DNA of 64,000 nt from Roseobacter sp. GAI101 (GCF_000156335.1 NZ_DS999213.1:1429372-1493371); one strand, 5' to 3'. Shown: positions 15,431-25,276, counted from the first letter of the stretch. Notes: generated by a model not told the origin, from the sequence alone. Program-made: numbers and translations.

Positions 15431-17242
15431 TCAACCGTTTGCCTTTCGTGTCACATAGGTACCGGGCGCATCACAGAGAATTTCGCGGCCATTTGCACCC
15501 GGTATCCGTGCATCAACCTGCGCTCCGGCATGATTCGCGAGCCATTTTCCCCATCGGGGCCACCAGGACCCTTGATGAAACTCTGCCCCCTCAAGCCAGT
15601 CCTCGTGCGCCAGGGACATGTCCGGGTTGGTATAGTGGCCGTATTTGCCTTTGCTCGGCGGGTTGACGATGCCTGCGATATGGCCCGACTGCGTCATGAT
15701 AAAGGTCTTGTCCTTGCTCCCCATCATCTGCACGCCACGGTAGCTGTCCTTCCAGGGTGCTATATGATCGGTTTCGCAGCCGACAGCACAGATCGGCACA
15801 TCGATGTCGCCCAGTTCAAGATGGTGCCCCAACAGATCGAACCCGCCCTCCGCCAGTTTGTTTTGCTGGCACAGCCCGCGCAGATATTCCATCGCCATGC
15901 GCTCAGGCAAGTTCGCCCCGTCACCATTCCAGTAAAGCAAATCGAAGGCGGGCGGCGTGTCGCCCAGCATGTAGCTTTTGATCGCGGGCCCGTAGACCAG
16001 ATCGTTCGAGCGCAGAAACGAAAACGTCCGTGCCATGATGATCGACGGCAAGATGCCCTTGTCCTTGGTTTCCGCCTCGATCCCGTCAATGAAGTCATCG
16101 GTCAGGAAGGGCTGGAATTCGCCCTGATCCGAAAAATCGGTCAGCGCGGTGAACAGTGTCGCGGATTTGACAGATGTATCCCCGCGCTGCTTCAACAGCG
16201 ACAGGGTCAGCGACAGGGTTGTGCCCGCGATGCAATAGCCCACAGCGTTGACCTGGGGCTGGTCGGTGATCTTCTTGACCTCTTCGATCGCGGTCAGAAA
16301 TCCGTCTTCGATATAGTCGCCCATGCCGACGTCACGATAGCTGCTGTCGGGGTTGACCCAGGACACTATGAACAAGGTGTGCCCCTGATCGACGATCCAT
16401 TTCACAAGACTGTTCTGTTCCTTCAGGTCAAGTATGTAGAATTTGTTGATCCACGGCGGAAAGATCACCACAGGAGTCGCGTGGACCTTTTCGGTGCTGG
16501 GGCTGTACTGGATCAGTTCGAACATGCGGTTGCGAAACACCACCTTTCCGGGGGCCGTCGCGATGTTTCTGCCCAGCTCGAACGCCTTTTCATCCGCAAG
16601 CCTGACGATCATCTCACCGTTATTGGCCTCGAGATCCGAAATCAGGTTTTCCAGCCCCTTGATCAGGCTTTCCCCTTCGGTGGCCACAGCGCGTTCCAGC
16701 GCGTCAGGGTTCGTGGCCAGAAAATTAGTCGGGCTCATCATGTCGATGATCTGGCGGCTGAAATATCCCAGACGCTGCTTTTCGCGCGGCTCCAGGTCTG
16801 AAACGCTGTTCACCGCCTCGCTGAGCGCCTCGGAATTGATCATGTACTGTCGTTTGACGAAATTGAAATAAGGGTGGGTTTCCCACAGGGGGTTTGCAAA
16901 ACGACGGTCCTTGGCGGTCTTGTCTTCGGGGGCCTGCAATTTGCCCTTGGCCAAAGCCTGCTGTGCTTCGACGAAATGTGTGACGGATTTGCTCCAGAAG
17001 GAAACCTGGTTTTCGATCAGCTTGGCAGGATTATGAACGGCCTCGGCCCAATAGGCCTGTGCGGCCTTCGAAAACAGCTCCTGATTCGGGGCATCGAGGC
17101 TGGATTGATGCCCCTCGCGGCCGACCATGATTTGGGTCAGTCGGGCCCCAAGCGCTTCAACTTTGGCCATATTTTCTGTCATCCGGGCCAGTGCCGCATC
17201 GTCAGGTGTGTTAATATCATCCGTTTTTGTTGGCATATTCAT
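15431..17242 (-). CDS. phaC: Class I polyhydroxyalkanoate synthase
   Basis: PHA synthase (603 residues, class I length) polymerises (R)-3-hydroxybutyryl-CoA at the granule surface. It has the N-terminal PhaC domain, then an alpha/beta-hydrolase core with the lipase-like box GYCIAG, in which Cys337 is the nucleophile. The catalytic His is expected in the late SGHIAGIVNPP block. The family marker VISWVNPD-like segment reads VSWVNPDSSYRDVG. Its 5' end faces phaZ with a shared 102-base divergent promoter region containing another TGC-rich PhaR-like site. phaP and phaR follow downstream on the same strand. Confidence 0.97.
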   Translation of the reverse strand: MNMPTKTDDINTPDDAALARMTENMAKVEALGARLTQIMVGREGHQSSLDAPNQELFSKAAQAYWAEAVHNPAKLIENQVSFWSKSVTHFVEAQQALAKGKLQAPEDKTAKDRRFANPLWETHPYFNFVKRQYMINSEALSEAVNSVSDLEPREKQRLGYFSRQIIDMMSPTNFLATNPDALERAVATEGESLIKGLENLISDLEANNGEMIVRLADEKAFELGRNIATAPGKVVFRNRMFELIQYSPSTEKVHATPVVIFPPWINKFYILDLKEQNSLVKWIVDQGHTLFIVSWVNPDSSYRDVGMGDYIEDGFLTAIEEVKKITDQPQVNAVGYCIAGTTLSLTLSLLKQRGDTSVKSATLFTALTDFSDQGEFQPFLTDDFIDGIEAETKDKGILPSIIMARTFSFLRSNDLVYGPAIKSYMLGDTPPAFDLLYWNGDGANLPERMAMEYLRGLCQQNKLAEGGFDLLGHHLELGDIDVPICAVGCETDHIAPWKDSYRGVQMMGSKDKTFIMTQSGHIAGIVNPPSKGKYGHYTNPDMSLAHEDWLEGAEFHQGSWWPRWGKWLANHAGAQVDARIPGANGREILCDAPGTYVTRKANG

Positions 17243-17257
17243 AAATCCTCCCTATGT

Positions 17258-17275
17258 TTGCACTTGCAGCATTGC
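17258..17275. promoter_or_regulatory. TGC-rich PhaR-like site between phaC and phaZ
   Basis: The sequence TTGCACTTGCAGCATTGC lies in the short divergent promoter region, about 16 bases upstream of the phaC start and 70 bases before phaZ. It shares the TGC/GCA periodic pattern of the phaP and phaR sites but is less symmetric. It may let PhaR adjust both synthesis and breakdown of PHB. Confidence 0.45.
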
Positions 17276-17344
17276 GCCGAACCTTATCCGGGAGGGGGAT
17301 CGGCAGAGTGCCCAAATGCAGGGCCAACCCAAAGGAGACCCCTC

Positions 17345-18634
17345 ATGAAGTATATGGTATCTTACGACTTAATGGAAACAATGCGGACAACCAATCAGTG
17401 GCTCGGGGCTACGACCAAAGCGATGGCATCCTATCCGGCCTTCGCCGCGATCCCCAATCCGGCGCTGAACTGGATGGCAGCCTGGGGCGAAGTGGCCGAA
17501 CGCAGCTTTGCGCGCATGACGGTCAAGCCCGACTGGGGCATCCCGCCCGTGGTCGGTTCCGACGGGTCGGACCACCCCGTGCTGATCGAAAAAGAGATCA
17601 AAGGTGCCTTTGGCGATCTGCTGCATTTCGTCGTGCAGGGCCGCGAAACGCCCAAGCGCAAGATCCTGCTGGTTGCCCCGATGTCCGGCCACTACGCCAC
17701 ATTGCTGCGGTCGACCGTGATCAGCCTCATCCCCGATTCTGACCTTTATATCACCGACTGGCACAACGCCCGCGACATCCCCGTCAGCGCCGGCAAGTTC
17801 GACGTCGAAGATTACACGCTGCATCTTGTGGATTACATGCGCCACCTTGGCCCCGACGTGCACGTGATCGCCGTCTGCCAGCCCGCGCCGCTGACCCTCG
17901 CCGCCACCGCCTATCTGGCCGAGGAAGACCCCGATGCGCAGCCTAGTTCGCTGACCCTGATCGGCGGGCCGATCGACCCCGATGCAAACGCAACCGAAGT
18001 CACCGATTTCGGCAACCGCGTGAACATGGGCCACTTGAAGGAAATGATGATCCAGCGCGTCGGGTTCAAGCACAAGGGCGTGGGCCGCAAGGTCTATCCG
18101 GGTTTGTTGCAGTTGAATTCCTTCATCTCGATGAACATCGAAACCCATTCCAAGGCGTTCAGCGATCAGATCCTGCGCGTCGCCAAGGGCGAAGCCAGCG
18201 AACATGACAAGCACAACAAATTCTATGACGAATATCTTTGCGTGATGGACATGCCTGCCGAATTCTACCTGTCCACGGTCCAGCGGATCTTCAAGGACAA
18301 TGAAGTCGGCACGAATACCTTCAGCGTCGCGGGCAAGCCGGTCGATATCGGCAAAATCACGACGGTCGCGGTGAAAACCGTCGAAGGAACCAAGGACGAT
18401 ATCTCGGCTCCCGGCCAATGTATTGCGGCACTTGCGCTGTGCACCGGCCTGCCCGACAGCAAGAAGGCAAGCCATCTTGAAGACGGTGCCGGTCACTACG
18501 GTATCTTCGCGGGTTCCAGCTGGCGCAACAATATCCGCCCCCTCGTGCTTGAATTCATCGACGCAAACCAGCGCGTCCCCGCCAAGGCTCCGGCCAAGGC
18601 CGAGAAATCGGCCAATAAAAACGCCGCTGCCTGA
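17345..18634 (+). CDS. phaZ: Intracellular PHB depolymerase
   Basis: This 429-residue enzyme matches intracellular PhaZ, which breaks stored PHB down to hydroxybutyrate. The family start MVSYDLMETMRTTNQWLGA is present. The nucleophile region VCQPAPLTLAATAYL has Cys in place of Ser, as in PhaZ of this class. The C-terminal GAGHYGIFAGSSWRNNIRP block supplies the His. The ATG at 17345 follows AAAGGAGACCCC, a strong ribosome binding site. It is transcribed divergently from phaC, so synthesis and mobilisation genes share one control region. The stop overlaps the next start. Confidence 0.93.
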   Translation: MKYMVSYDLMETMRTTNQWLGATTKAMASYPAFAAIPNPALNWMAAWGEVAERSFARMTVKPDWGIPPVVGSDGSDHPVLIEKEIKGAFGDLLHFVVQGRETPKRKILLVAPMSGHYATLLRSTVISLIPDSDLYITDWHNARDIPVSAGKFDVEDYTLHLVDYMRHLGPDVHVIAVCQPAPLTLAATAYLAEEDPDAQPSSLTLIGGPIDPDANATEVTDFGNRVNMGHLKEMMIQRVGFKHKGVGRKVYPGLLQLNSFISMNIETHSKAFSDQILRVAKGEASEHDKHNKFYDEYLCVMDMPAEFYLSTVQRIFKDNEVGTNTFSVAGKPVDIGKITTVAVKTVEGTKDDISAPGQCIAALALCTGLPDSKKASHLEDGAGHYGIFAGSSWRNNIRPLVLEFIDANQRVPAKAPAKAEKSANKNAAA

Positions 18635-19224
18635 TGTTCAAAGCGCCGCGCGATGTCGCCTTTAGCTGCCCTTGTGGCACCATAAAAGGCCACATCCGCG
18701 GCGCGTCCCCCAGCACGGGGACCCATATTGCCTGCTTTTGTGCCGATTGCCGCGCGGGCGACGTCTTTGCCGGCCTGCCCGATCCGTCACCGGAACCGGT
18801 AAGATACTTTCAGACCACGCCGGACCGCCTGCACTTTGCCTCCGGGTTCGAAAACCTTTCTGTGTTTTCCTTTGGCCCGAAAAACCTGCTGCGCTGGCAG
18901 GCAAGCTGTTGCGGTAGCCCCCTTTTCAACACGCTCCGCACGCCCAAGATTGCCTTTGTCAGCATTAAGTCCAGCGCGCTGGAAGATCAGGCCGCCATTG
19001 GTCCCGTGCGCGCATCCGCTTTTGTCCCCAATCCCGCAGGTACCCCCAAGCACAAGGGCATGGGGCGTTCCGTCTGGGCGGCACTGTCACGAATTGCAGC
19101 CGCCCGCATCACCGGACGTTGGCGGAAAAACCCGTTCTTCGATGCAGAAACGCTAGCGCCCGTACGCGCGGTGCAGATCGTCGATAAGGACGTGCGCGCC
19201 CGGATCAAGGCATCGCTTGGCTAA
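18634..19224 (+). CDS. GFA-like zinc-binding protein (DUF6151 type)
   Basis: This 196-residue protein has a cysteine pattern typical of the GFA (glutathione-dependent formaldehyde-activating enzyme) fold: CPCG near residue 12, CFCADC about residues 34-39, and CCGSPLF about residues 93-99. Two zinc sites are likely. The C-terminal 80 residues are not typical of GFA proper, matching the DUF6151 subgroup. The catalytic role is unknown. The ATG overlaps the phaZ stop (TGATG), so it is co-translated with PHB depolymerase, though no functional link is known. Confidence 0.72.
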   Translation: MFKAPRDVAFSCPCGTIKGHIRGASPSTGTHIACFCADCRAGDVFAGLPDPSPEPVRYFQTTPDRLHFASGFENLSVFSFGPKNLLRWQASCCGSPLFNTLRTPKIAFVSIKSSALEDQAAIGPVRASAFVPNPAGTPKHKGMGRSVWAALSRIAAARITGRWRKNPFFDAETLAPVRAVQIVDKDVRARIKASLG

Positions 19225-19248
19225 CCTTCGCCCGGGTCATCACACACC

Positions 19249-19947
19249 TTAGGTCATCGCCATCCAGTCCCGCAAAGCTGCCGTGGTTTGCCGAGGCTTC
19301 TCCAGCGTGGGCAGGTGCCCTGACCCGCTGATCACCGTCAGGTGCGCGCGGGGGATCAACTCTGCCATAAAGCTGTGCCGTTTGACCGAATTGATCTTGT
19401 CGAATTCGCCACACATCACCAGCGCCGGCACCTTGCATTTGCGCAAAACCGCCTGCTGGTCCTTGCCGCGCTGCATGGCGCGGGCCTGACGCACGTAAAT
19501 CTCCGGGCCAAGAGTTTCGGCCATATCCATCACAAGGTCCATGATCGCGGCCTTGTCCGGACCGGGTGCCAGATGATGCGGCAGCACTTCCTGTTGCATC
19601 ACGTCGGACATCCGCCCCGCCTTGGCCTTGACGATCAGCATCTCGCGCGCGGCGGCAGCTTGGGGCGTTTCGGCCAGGGGGCTGGTGTCGATCAACGCGA
19701 TGCGGCTGATGCGATCCGGGGCGCGGCGCAAAAGTTCAAGTGCGACGGCACCGCCCATGCCCAACCCCGCCAAGGCAAACCGTTTGGGCAATTGATCCAA
19801 CAGCCCCGAGGCGATTTCTTCGACCCGTTCACCTTGAGTGACAGGTGCGATGGTGACAGCCGTGGTGGCCGATAACTCCGCAATCTGCGGCCAGAAAACC
19901 CGCGCATCGCACATCATGGCAGGAAGCAGAACAAGAGGCTCAGCCAT
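19249..19947 (-). CDS. Alpha/beta hydrolase
   Basis: This 232-residue alpha/beta hydrolase has an oxyanion-type LLPAMMCDARVFWPQ start, a LAGLGMGG elbow near residue 80 and a late GSGHLPTLEKP His motif. The elbow reads G-L-G-M-G, so the usual Ser nucleophile position is Gly, which raises doubt about hydrolase activity. Homologues are often listed as MenH- or esterase-like, but no ester substrate is indicated by context. Converges with the GFA-like gene and is followed on the same strand by unrelated genes. Confidence 0.78.
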   Translation of the reverse strand: MAEPLVLLPAMMCDARVFWPQIAELSATTAVTIAPVTQGERVEEIASGLLDQLPKRFALAGLGMGGAVALELLRRAPDRISRIALIDTSPLAETPQAAAAREMLIVKAKAGRMSDVMQQEVLPHHLAPGPDKAAIMDLVMDMAETLGPEIYVRQARAMQRGKDQQAVLRKCKVPALVMCGEFDKINSVKRHSFMAELIPRAHLTVISGSGHLPTLEKPRQTTAALRDWMAMT

Positions 19948-20021
19948 GAAATCCTCTGATATCCGCCATCTGCCCCGTCATTTTGGTACCCATCGCTGCA
20001 AACCGCTTTCCGCGCACATCA

Positions 20022-20654
20022 TCATGGATAGACGATGCCCCGCAAGGGCGGAAAATCGGCATAGCGCGACTGGCGCTGTGCCAGGGGTTCGGCCGGAGCG
20101 TCTCCTGCACGCAAAAGCATGCCCTTGGGCGCTATGTAGCTCGAGATCGTGCGCAAGGGGACGGGCCGCCAGACCAGATTGAAAGCCGCCAGCTTGGGGA
20201 AAAACCACATCTCGGAATAGGGCAGATGGTCATGCACCCACCACGCCAGATCGCGCCAGTCGCGGCCCTGATCGTAGTGATCGGCAAACCAGGGGATCAC
20301 GATAGAAGCCCCCGCAATGGCGCGCGGGCCACTGTGCCGGTCCCAGATATGACATTCGATCGGGTTGTCGCTGGCCGCGCAATTCAGTTTGTTTTCATTG
20401 CCATAGTCATTCAACACCCGCGACCGGTACCCCGACCGCACCGCGATCCGCCCGAAAGTTTCCTCGAGCGGGTCCAGCAGGGCGCTGCAGAACGCGCGCC
20501 CGTTTGCGATGGCCAGATCGGGGTTGTCAGGGACATTCGGAATGCCGTGAAAGCCGGATATCTCAGAGTACAGGAAATCCCGCATGAAGAAATGCCTGGA
20601 CAGACGCACCCGGCCAAATGTCTCAAGGCTCCACATGCTGGCGGGTTTGCGCAT
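20022..20654 (-). CDS. Conserved protein with M15 peptidase-like region
   Basis: This protein of about 210 residues has a central RSGYRSRVLNDYGNEN segment and a later HIWDRHSGPRAIAGASIVIP stretch. The spacing recalls the M15 D-Ala-D-Ala carboxypeptidase fold (SGYRS, H..D, E.W), with YSEMWFFPKLAAFNLVW near the end. The zinc ligands are not fully canonical, so activity is uncertain. The ATG at 20654 has AAGGAT about 6 bases upstream and was preferred to a GTG 21 bases earlier. No signal peptide is visible, so it would act in the cytoplasm. Confidence 0.55.
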   Translation of the reverse strand: MRKPASMWSLETFGRVRLSRHFFMRDFLYSEISGFHGIPNVPDNPDLAIANGRAFCSALLDPLEETFGRIAVRSGYRSRVLNDYGNENKLNCAASDNPIECHIWDRHSGPRAIAGASIVIPWFADHYDQGRDWRDLAWWVHDHLPYSEMWFFPKLAAFNLVWRPVPLRTISSYIAPKGMLLRAGDAPAEPLAQRQSRYADFPPLRGIVYP

Positions 20655-20684
20655 CGGGGTATCCTTGTTCGCCACCCTTGGGGG

Positions 20685-21440
20685 TCAGGCCGCTTTGGTC
20701 AAAACCTCGGTCAGCGCCTCGACCATCAGTTTCAGACACTTGTCGTCGGAAAAGCGGTGATCCGCGTCCTTGACCAGTTTCAGTTCCATATCCGGCCCTT
20801 GCGCGTGTTCCAGCAACCTGACCGCAGTGGCGACGCTGACAGCAGTATCAGCCGTGCCTAGCAGAAACCGCGTCGGGAACGGCAAATTCAAAGCGCTGCG
20901 CAGGACCAACTGGTCGCGCCCGTCTTCGATCATGCGCCGGGTGATCACGTAAGGCTCCATATAATCCGAGGGTAGTTCGACCTGCCCTTCGGTGTCCAAC
21001 TGCTGCTTTTGCGCGTCGGTAAAGCTGGCCCAATATCCGTCTTCGGTGAAATCCGGTGCCGCGGCGATCGTCACCAGCCCCGCGATCCGTTCCGGCAAGC
21101 CGCGCGCCAGCAACAGCGCCTGCCAGCCCCCCATGGACGACCCCACCGGCACGATCGGACCATCCGTCAGCGCGGTGACCGCCGCCAAGGTATCCTGCGC
21201 CCAATCGCCGATGCAGCCATCGGTGAAAGCCCCTGACGATTCACCGTGACCAGAATAATCAAACCGCAAGAACGCGCGCCCCTGACTGCGAGCCCATGCC
21301 TCAAGATGCACGGCCTTGGTACCTTGCATGTCGGATTTCAGCCCGCCTAGGAATACGATGCACGGCCCATCGCCCTCAAGACGGTGATAGGCCAGCCTGC
21401 GCCCCCCAGGCGTTTCAAGAAACGATGGCAAGGCAGTCAT
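20685..21440 (-). CDS. Alpha/beta hydrolase (carboxylesterase-like)
   Basis: This 251-residue hydrolase has the complete set: oxyanion region VFLGGLKSDMQGTKA, FDYSGHGESSG, the nucleophile elbow VGSSMGGW (Ser), an Asp strand LLGTADTAVS, and the late DADHRFSD with the His. This pattern resembles bacterial acyl-thioesterase/esterase relatives of human ABHD10. The ATG at 21440 overlaps the stop of the small upstream gene by four bases (ATGA), so the two are translationally coupled. Confidence 0.85.
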   Translation of the reverse strand: MTALPSFLETPGGRRLAYHRLEGDGPCIVFLGGLKSDMQGTKAVHLEAWARSQGRAFLRFDYSGHGESSGAFTDGCIGDWAQDTLAAVTALTDGPIVPVGSSMGGWQALLLARGLPERIAGLVTIAAAPDFTEDGYWASFTDAQKQQLDTEGQVELPSDYMEPYVITRRMIEDGRDQLVLRSALNLPFPTRFLLGTADTAVSVATAVRLLEHAQGPDMELKLVKDADHRFSDDKCLKLMVEALTEVLTKAA

Positions 21441-21670
21441 CCGCCCAGATACGTGCCCTTCGAGGGGCGGTAAAATATCTTTTGATTGTGCAGCCGTCCC
21501 AGCAAATCGTCGATCTTGCGCAGGGAATCCTCGGCAGCGTCGGCGGGCAACATCGCTTGCGTGCCCTCCAGAAGGTCCATGGATAAATCGCGCTTGGTAA
21601 CGTGCAGGGCGGCTTCGATCAGGTCGATGTCTTCGATCGTCAGTTCGAAATTGCGGTTGTGCTTGGCCAT
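21437..21670 (-). CDS. Small conserved hypothetical protein
   Basis: This 77-residue soluble protein (MAKHNRNFELTIEDIDLIE and onward) has no recognised domain. It is predicted to be mostly helical, with an acidic middle and a basic C-terminus (FYRPSKGTYLGG). The ATG at 21670 is used; a TTG 6 bases upstream is also in frame. Its stop overlaps the start of the downstream esterase-like gene, and similar small proteins are common next to this hydrolase in the family. Function is not known. Confidence 0.7.
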   Translation of the reverse strand: MAKHNRNFELTIEDIDLIEAALHVTKRDLSMDLLEGTQAMLPADAAEDSLRKIDDLLGRLHNQKIFYRPSKGTYLGG

Positions 21671-21726
21671 ATCCAAAACCTTTCGAGATATTACACCCCC
21701 TTACATAGAAGGGGATGGCGCAACGT

Positions 21727-23007
21727 TCAATCTCCCCCTTCGACCTCACGCAGGCCAAGGGCGGCGATCGCAGCCCCCACCGCCATCAGCGCAAATAAAA
21801 TCAGCGTCGCGTTCGGCCCGATCAGCGCAGCCCCCCCGCCGACAACCCCCGCGACCAGCAACAGCACACCGATCACCGTGTTGGACACCGCGGCATAGGC
21901 CGACCGCTGGCCTTCGGGGGACATGTCCACCAGATAGGTCGATCGCCCCTGACGGACCCCGTGATAGGCGATCATCAGGATGAACAACACCAGCGGCATC
22001 GCCCAGAACCGGGTGGCCAGCCCAAGGGCGTTCAGCCCCACGGCCCCCGCCATCGCCAGCGCGCCCACGACGCCCGTCAGCATCAACACCTTGCGGCTGG
22101 ATTGGTCCGACATGCGGCCCCAGACATAGGAACTGACGAGGGATGCAAGCGCCGACGCCAGCACCAGCGCCCCCAGCGTGCCAAGCGCAGAGCCGCCTTG
22201 CCCCCCCGCCAGCACCACGAAATACGGCGGGGCCAGTGCGGTCGAGACCAACAGCCCGCGCACCAGGATAAAGCGGCGCAGGTTTGCGTCGTCTTTCAGG
22301 ACGCCGAAACGCGCACGGCTGGCGTTGGACGGATCGCTTTTCATTTCCTTCAGCGTCGAAAACAGCAGCGCCGCAGCACCCCAAAGCACCGCCGCCAAAG
22401 CGATGGCGGCAATCACGACCCCCCTGTTTTCGAACAGCCCCGACATCAGCAGGACCGCCAGCACCAAAACGCCGGCCGAAGATACCGATCCCGCCGTTCC
22501 GGTGATCGCCCCGCGGCGCGATTTGCCGACGGTCTTGCCCAGGATATCCTTGAACGACACCGAACAGGCCGCGCGGCACAGCGCCAGCCCGCCAAGCGCC
22601 GCACAGATCGCATAGCCCGCCGCCGCCCCGTCAAGGGTCAGGGCCGACACCACGATCAGCGCCGCAAACAGCCCCTGCCCCGCGCTGCCGATGATCCACG
22701 CCCATTTGCGGTGCCGCATGGCCTGCACCCGCGACGCCATCAGCATTTGCGGCAGCAACGCCCCGCTTTCCCGGATCGGGACCAAAGCCCCCGCAAAGAC
22801 GGCAGGCGCGCCAAGCGAGGTCAAAAGCCATGACAACATCAGCTTGGGGTCAATCAGCCCATCGGCCAGTTTCGACATGACCAGACTGGCGATATGGCGC
22901 AGCGCATTGGGCGCTTCGACCTCTTGCGCGCCGCTGGACAGATCGTCGGCCTCCCCCTGTGCGCCCGCGAGTTTGTCGAAGGCGTATCGTACCGGTCCAT
23001 CTTGCAT
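21727..23007 (-). CDS. MFS transporter
   Basis: This 426-residue inner-membrane protein has about 12 hydrophobic segments with a central cytoplasmic loop (LKEMKSDPSNASRARFGVLKDD), as in the major facilitator family. The motif YVWGRMSDQSSRKVLMLTG in the second half resembles the MFS motif A. A hydrophilic N-terminal stretch of about 45 residues precedes the first helix, which is longer than usual. The substrate cannot be told. It is divergent from thrS across a 179-base gap, with no neighbouring pathway genes to suggest a cargo. Confidence 0.85.
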   Translation of the reverse strand: MQDGPVRYAFDKLAGAQGEADDLSSGAQEVEAPNALRHIASLVMSKLADGLIDPKLMLSWLLTSLGAPAVFAGALVPIRESGALLPQMLMASRVQAMRHRKWAWIIGSAGQGLFAALIVVSALTLDGAAAGYAICAALGGLALCRAACSVSFKDILGKTVGKSRRGAITGTAGSVSSAGVLVLAVLLMSGLFENRGVVIAAIALAAVLWGAAALLFSTLKEMKSDPSNASRARFGVLKDDANLRRFILVRGLLVSTALAPPYFVVLAGGQGGSALGTLGALVLASALASLVSSYVWGRMSDQSSRKVLMLTGVVGALAMAGAVGLNALGLATRFWAMPLVLFILMIAYHGVRQGRSTYLVDMSPEGQRSAYAAVSNTVIGVLLLVAGVVGGGAALIGPNATLILFALMAVGAAIAALGLREVEGGD

Positions 23008-23186
23008 CCTGTGCGTCCCATAAAATCGTCTGTTGCGTCAGCGTTACTGACGCAACGCCCAAGCGCGCAAAGAAGTTTCCCACGCGTGGCAACTTGTTGA
23101 CAAGCCCGCCCTGCGCGGCCATCTAGCGCAGGCACATAACCCGCAACCGGGCGTCTCGTAGGCGCCAAACCGACGAGGAGGCCCGA

Positions 23187-25133
23187 ATGGCCCAGATCAC
23201 CCTTACCCTTCCCGATGGCAATGCACGACAGTACGACGCAGGCATCACTGCGGGCGACGTCGCCAATGACATCTCGAAATCCCTTGGCAAAAAGGCGATC
23301 AGCGCCACCGTGAACGGTGCGCATTTCGATCTGGCCTGGCCGATTGACGCAGATGCCAGCATCGCGATCCACACCATGGCCGACGAAGATCAGGCCAACG
23401 AACTGGTCCGCCACGACCTTGCCCACATCATGGCCCGCGCCGTTCAGGAAATCTGGCCCGACACCAAGGTCACCATCGGTCCGGTGATCAAGGACGGCTG
23501 GTATTACGACTTTGACCGCGCCGAACCGTTTACCCCCGAAGACCTTGGGGTGATCGAAAAGAAGATGAAAGAAATCATCAACGCCCGCGATCCCGTCCGC
23601 ACCGAAGTCTGGGACCGTCCCCGCGCCATCAAGCATTATCAGGATCTCGACGAACTCTATAAGGTCGAACTGATCGAAAGCATCCCCGGCGATGAACCGC
23701 TGCGCATGTACTGGCACGGCGACTGGCAGGACCTGTGCCGTGGCCCGCACCTGCAACACACCGGACAGGTACCCGGCGACAGCTTTAAACTGATGTCCAT
23801 CGCCGGTGCCTATTGGCGCGGCGACAGCAACCGCGCCATGTTGCAGCGCATCTACGGCGTTGCCTTCACCGGCAAGGAAAAGCTGCGCGCGCATCTTAAT
23901 ATGCTGGAAGAGGCCGCCAAGCGCGACCACCGCAAGCTGGGCCGCGAGATGGACCTGTTCCACATGCAGGAAGAGGCCCCCGGTCAGGTGTTCTGGCATC
24001 CCAACGGCTGGCTGATCTACACCCAGCTTCAGGATTACATGCGTCGCAAGCAGCGCGCAGGCGGCTATGTCGAGGTGAACACACCCCAAGTCGTAGACCG
24101 CAAGCTGTGGGAAAAATCCGGGCACTGGGACAAGTATCAGGACCACATGTTCATCGTTGAAGTCGACGAGGAACACGCCCGCGAGAAATCCGTGAACGCG
24201 CTGAAACCGATGAACTGCCCCTGCCACGTGCAGATTTTCAATCAGGGCATGAAATCCTACCGCGACCTGCCGCTGCGCATGGCCGAATTCGGCTCGTGCA
24301 ACCGCTATGAGCCCTCGGGCGCGCTGCACGGCATCATGCGCGTGCGCGGGTTTACCCAGGACGACGGCCACATCTTCTGCCGCGAGGACCAGATCGAGGA
24401 AGAAACCCTGATCTACATCGAATTCCTGTCGGCGATCTACAAGGACCTCGGCTTCGAGAACTTCAAGGTGAAATTCTCGGACCGCCCCGACACCCGCGCC
24501 GGGTCGGACGAGGTTTGGGACAAGGCCGAAGCAGCCCTGCTGTCCGCCACACGCAAGGCGGGGATCGAACCCGAAATCAACCCCGGCGAAGGCGCGTTCT
24601 ACGGCCCCAAACTGGAATTCGTGCTGACCGACGCGATTGGCCGCGACTGGCAATGCGGCACCCATCAGGTGGATTTCGTGCTGCCCGAACGGCTGGACGC
24701 GACCTTTGTCGGGTCCGACGGCGCGAAACACCGCCCCGTCATGCTGCACCGCGCGACCCTGGGATCTTTCGAACGTTTCATCGGCATCCTGATCGAAGAA
24801 CACGCGGGCAAGCTGCCGTTCTGGCTGGCCCCGCGTCAGGTCGTCGTGGCGTCCATCACCTCCGAGGCGGATGACTACGTGCGCGAGGTCATCGAAACCC
24901 TGACTGCCGCCGGTGTCCGCGCCGAGGCCGATACCCGCAACGAAAAGATCAACTACAAGGTGCGCGAACATTCAGTTGGCAAGGTGCCCGTGATCCTTGC
25001 CGTCGGTGCGCGCGAGGTCGAAGAGAAAACCGTGTCGGTCCGCCGCCTTGGGGAAAAGCAAACCTCGGTTCAGTCCCTCGCCGATGTCGCAGCCGCGCTT
25101 GGTATTGAGGCGACGCCGCCAGATTTGCGCTGA
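23187..25133 (+). CDS. thrS: Threonyl-tRNA synthetase
   Basis: ThrRS (648 residues, usual length) charges tRNA-Thr. Domains in order are TGS (about 1-62, [14 protein letters not shown]), the editing domain (about 65-230, [17 protein letters not shown] carries zinc/editing residues), the class II catalytic core with NCPCHVQIF (zinc Cys) and motif 2 region [19 protein letters not shown], and a C-terminal anticodon-binding domain. The ATG at 23187 follows GAGGAGG, a near-perfect ribosome binding site. A 9-bp hairpin after the stop may end its transcript. Confidence 0.98.
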   Translation: MAQITLTLPDGNARQYDAGITAGDVANDISKSLGKKAISATVNGAHFDLAWPIDADASIAIHTMADEDQANELVRHDLAHIMARAVQEIWPDTKVTIGPVIKDGWYYDFDRAEPFTPEDLGVIEKKMKEIINARDPVRTEVWDRPRAIKHYQDLDELYKVELIESIPGDEPLRMYWHGDWQDLCRGPHLQHTGQVPGDSFKLMSIAGAYWRGDSNRAMLQRIYGVAFTGKEKLRAHLNMLEEAAKRDHRKLGREMDLFHMQEEAPGQVFWHPNGWLIYTQLQDYMRRKQRAGGYVEVNTPQVVDRKLWEKSGHWDKYQDHMFIVEVDEEHAREKSVNALKPMNCPCHVQIFNQGMKSYRDLPLRMAEFGSCNRYEPSGALHGIMRVRGFTQDDGHIFCREDQIEEETLIYIEFLSAIYKDLGFENFKVKFSDRPDTRAGSDEVWDKAEAALLSATRKAGIEPEINPGEGAFYGPKLEFVLTDAIGRDWQCGTHQVDFVLPERLDATFVGSDGAKHRPVMLHRATLGSFERFIGILIEEHAGKLPFWLAPRQVVVASITSEADDYVREVIETLTAAGVRAEADTRNEKINYKVREHSVGKVPVILAVGAREVEEKTVSVRRLGEKQTSVQSLADVAAALGIEATPPDLR

Positions 25134-25152
25134 TCGCCCCTGTAACAATCAC

Positions 25153-25182
25153 ATCCCGGCGGAAAATCACCTTCGCCGGGAT
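25153..25182 (+). terminator. Hairpin after thrS
   Basis: ATCCCGGCG (25153-25161) pairs perfectly with CGCCGGGAT (25174-25182) around a 12-base loop, 19 bases after the thrS stop. There is no T-run, so termination may be partial or protein-assisted. It separates thrS from the bufferin operon. Confidence 0.5.
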
Positions 25183-25276
25183 ATGACAGTATGTTTCACC
25201 AAGACTTGGACTTTTGGCGGCATTCAGGTAGTTTTCTGCCAATTGTTACAAAAAACCGGCAAAATTCCTGACGCTC

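Noticed and set aside
22854-24971. Very long open frame antisense to thrS and the MFS gene
   Set aside because: The frame is a by-product of high GC and codon bias of thrS on the other strand; no ribosome binding site or known motif.
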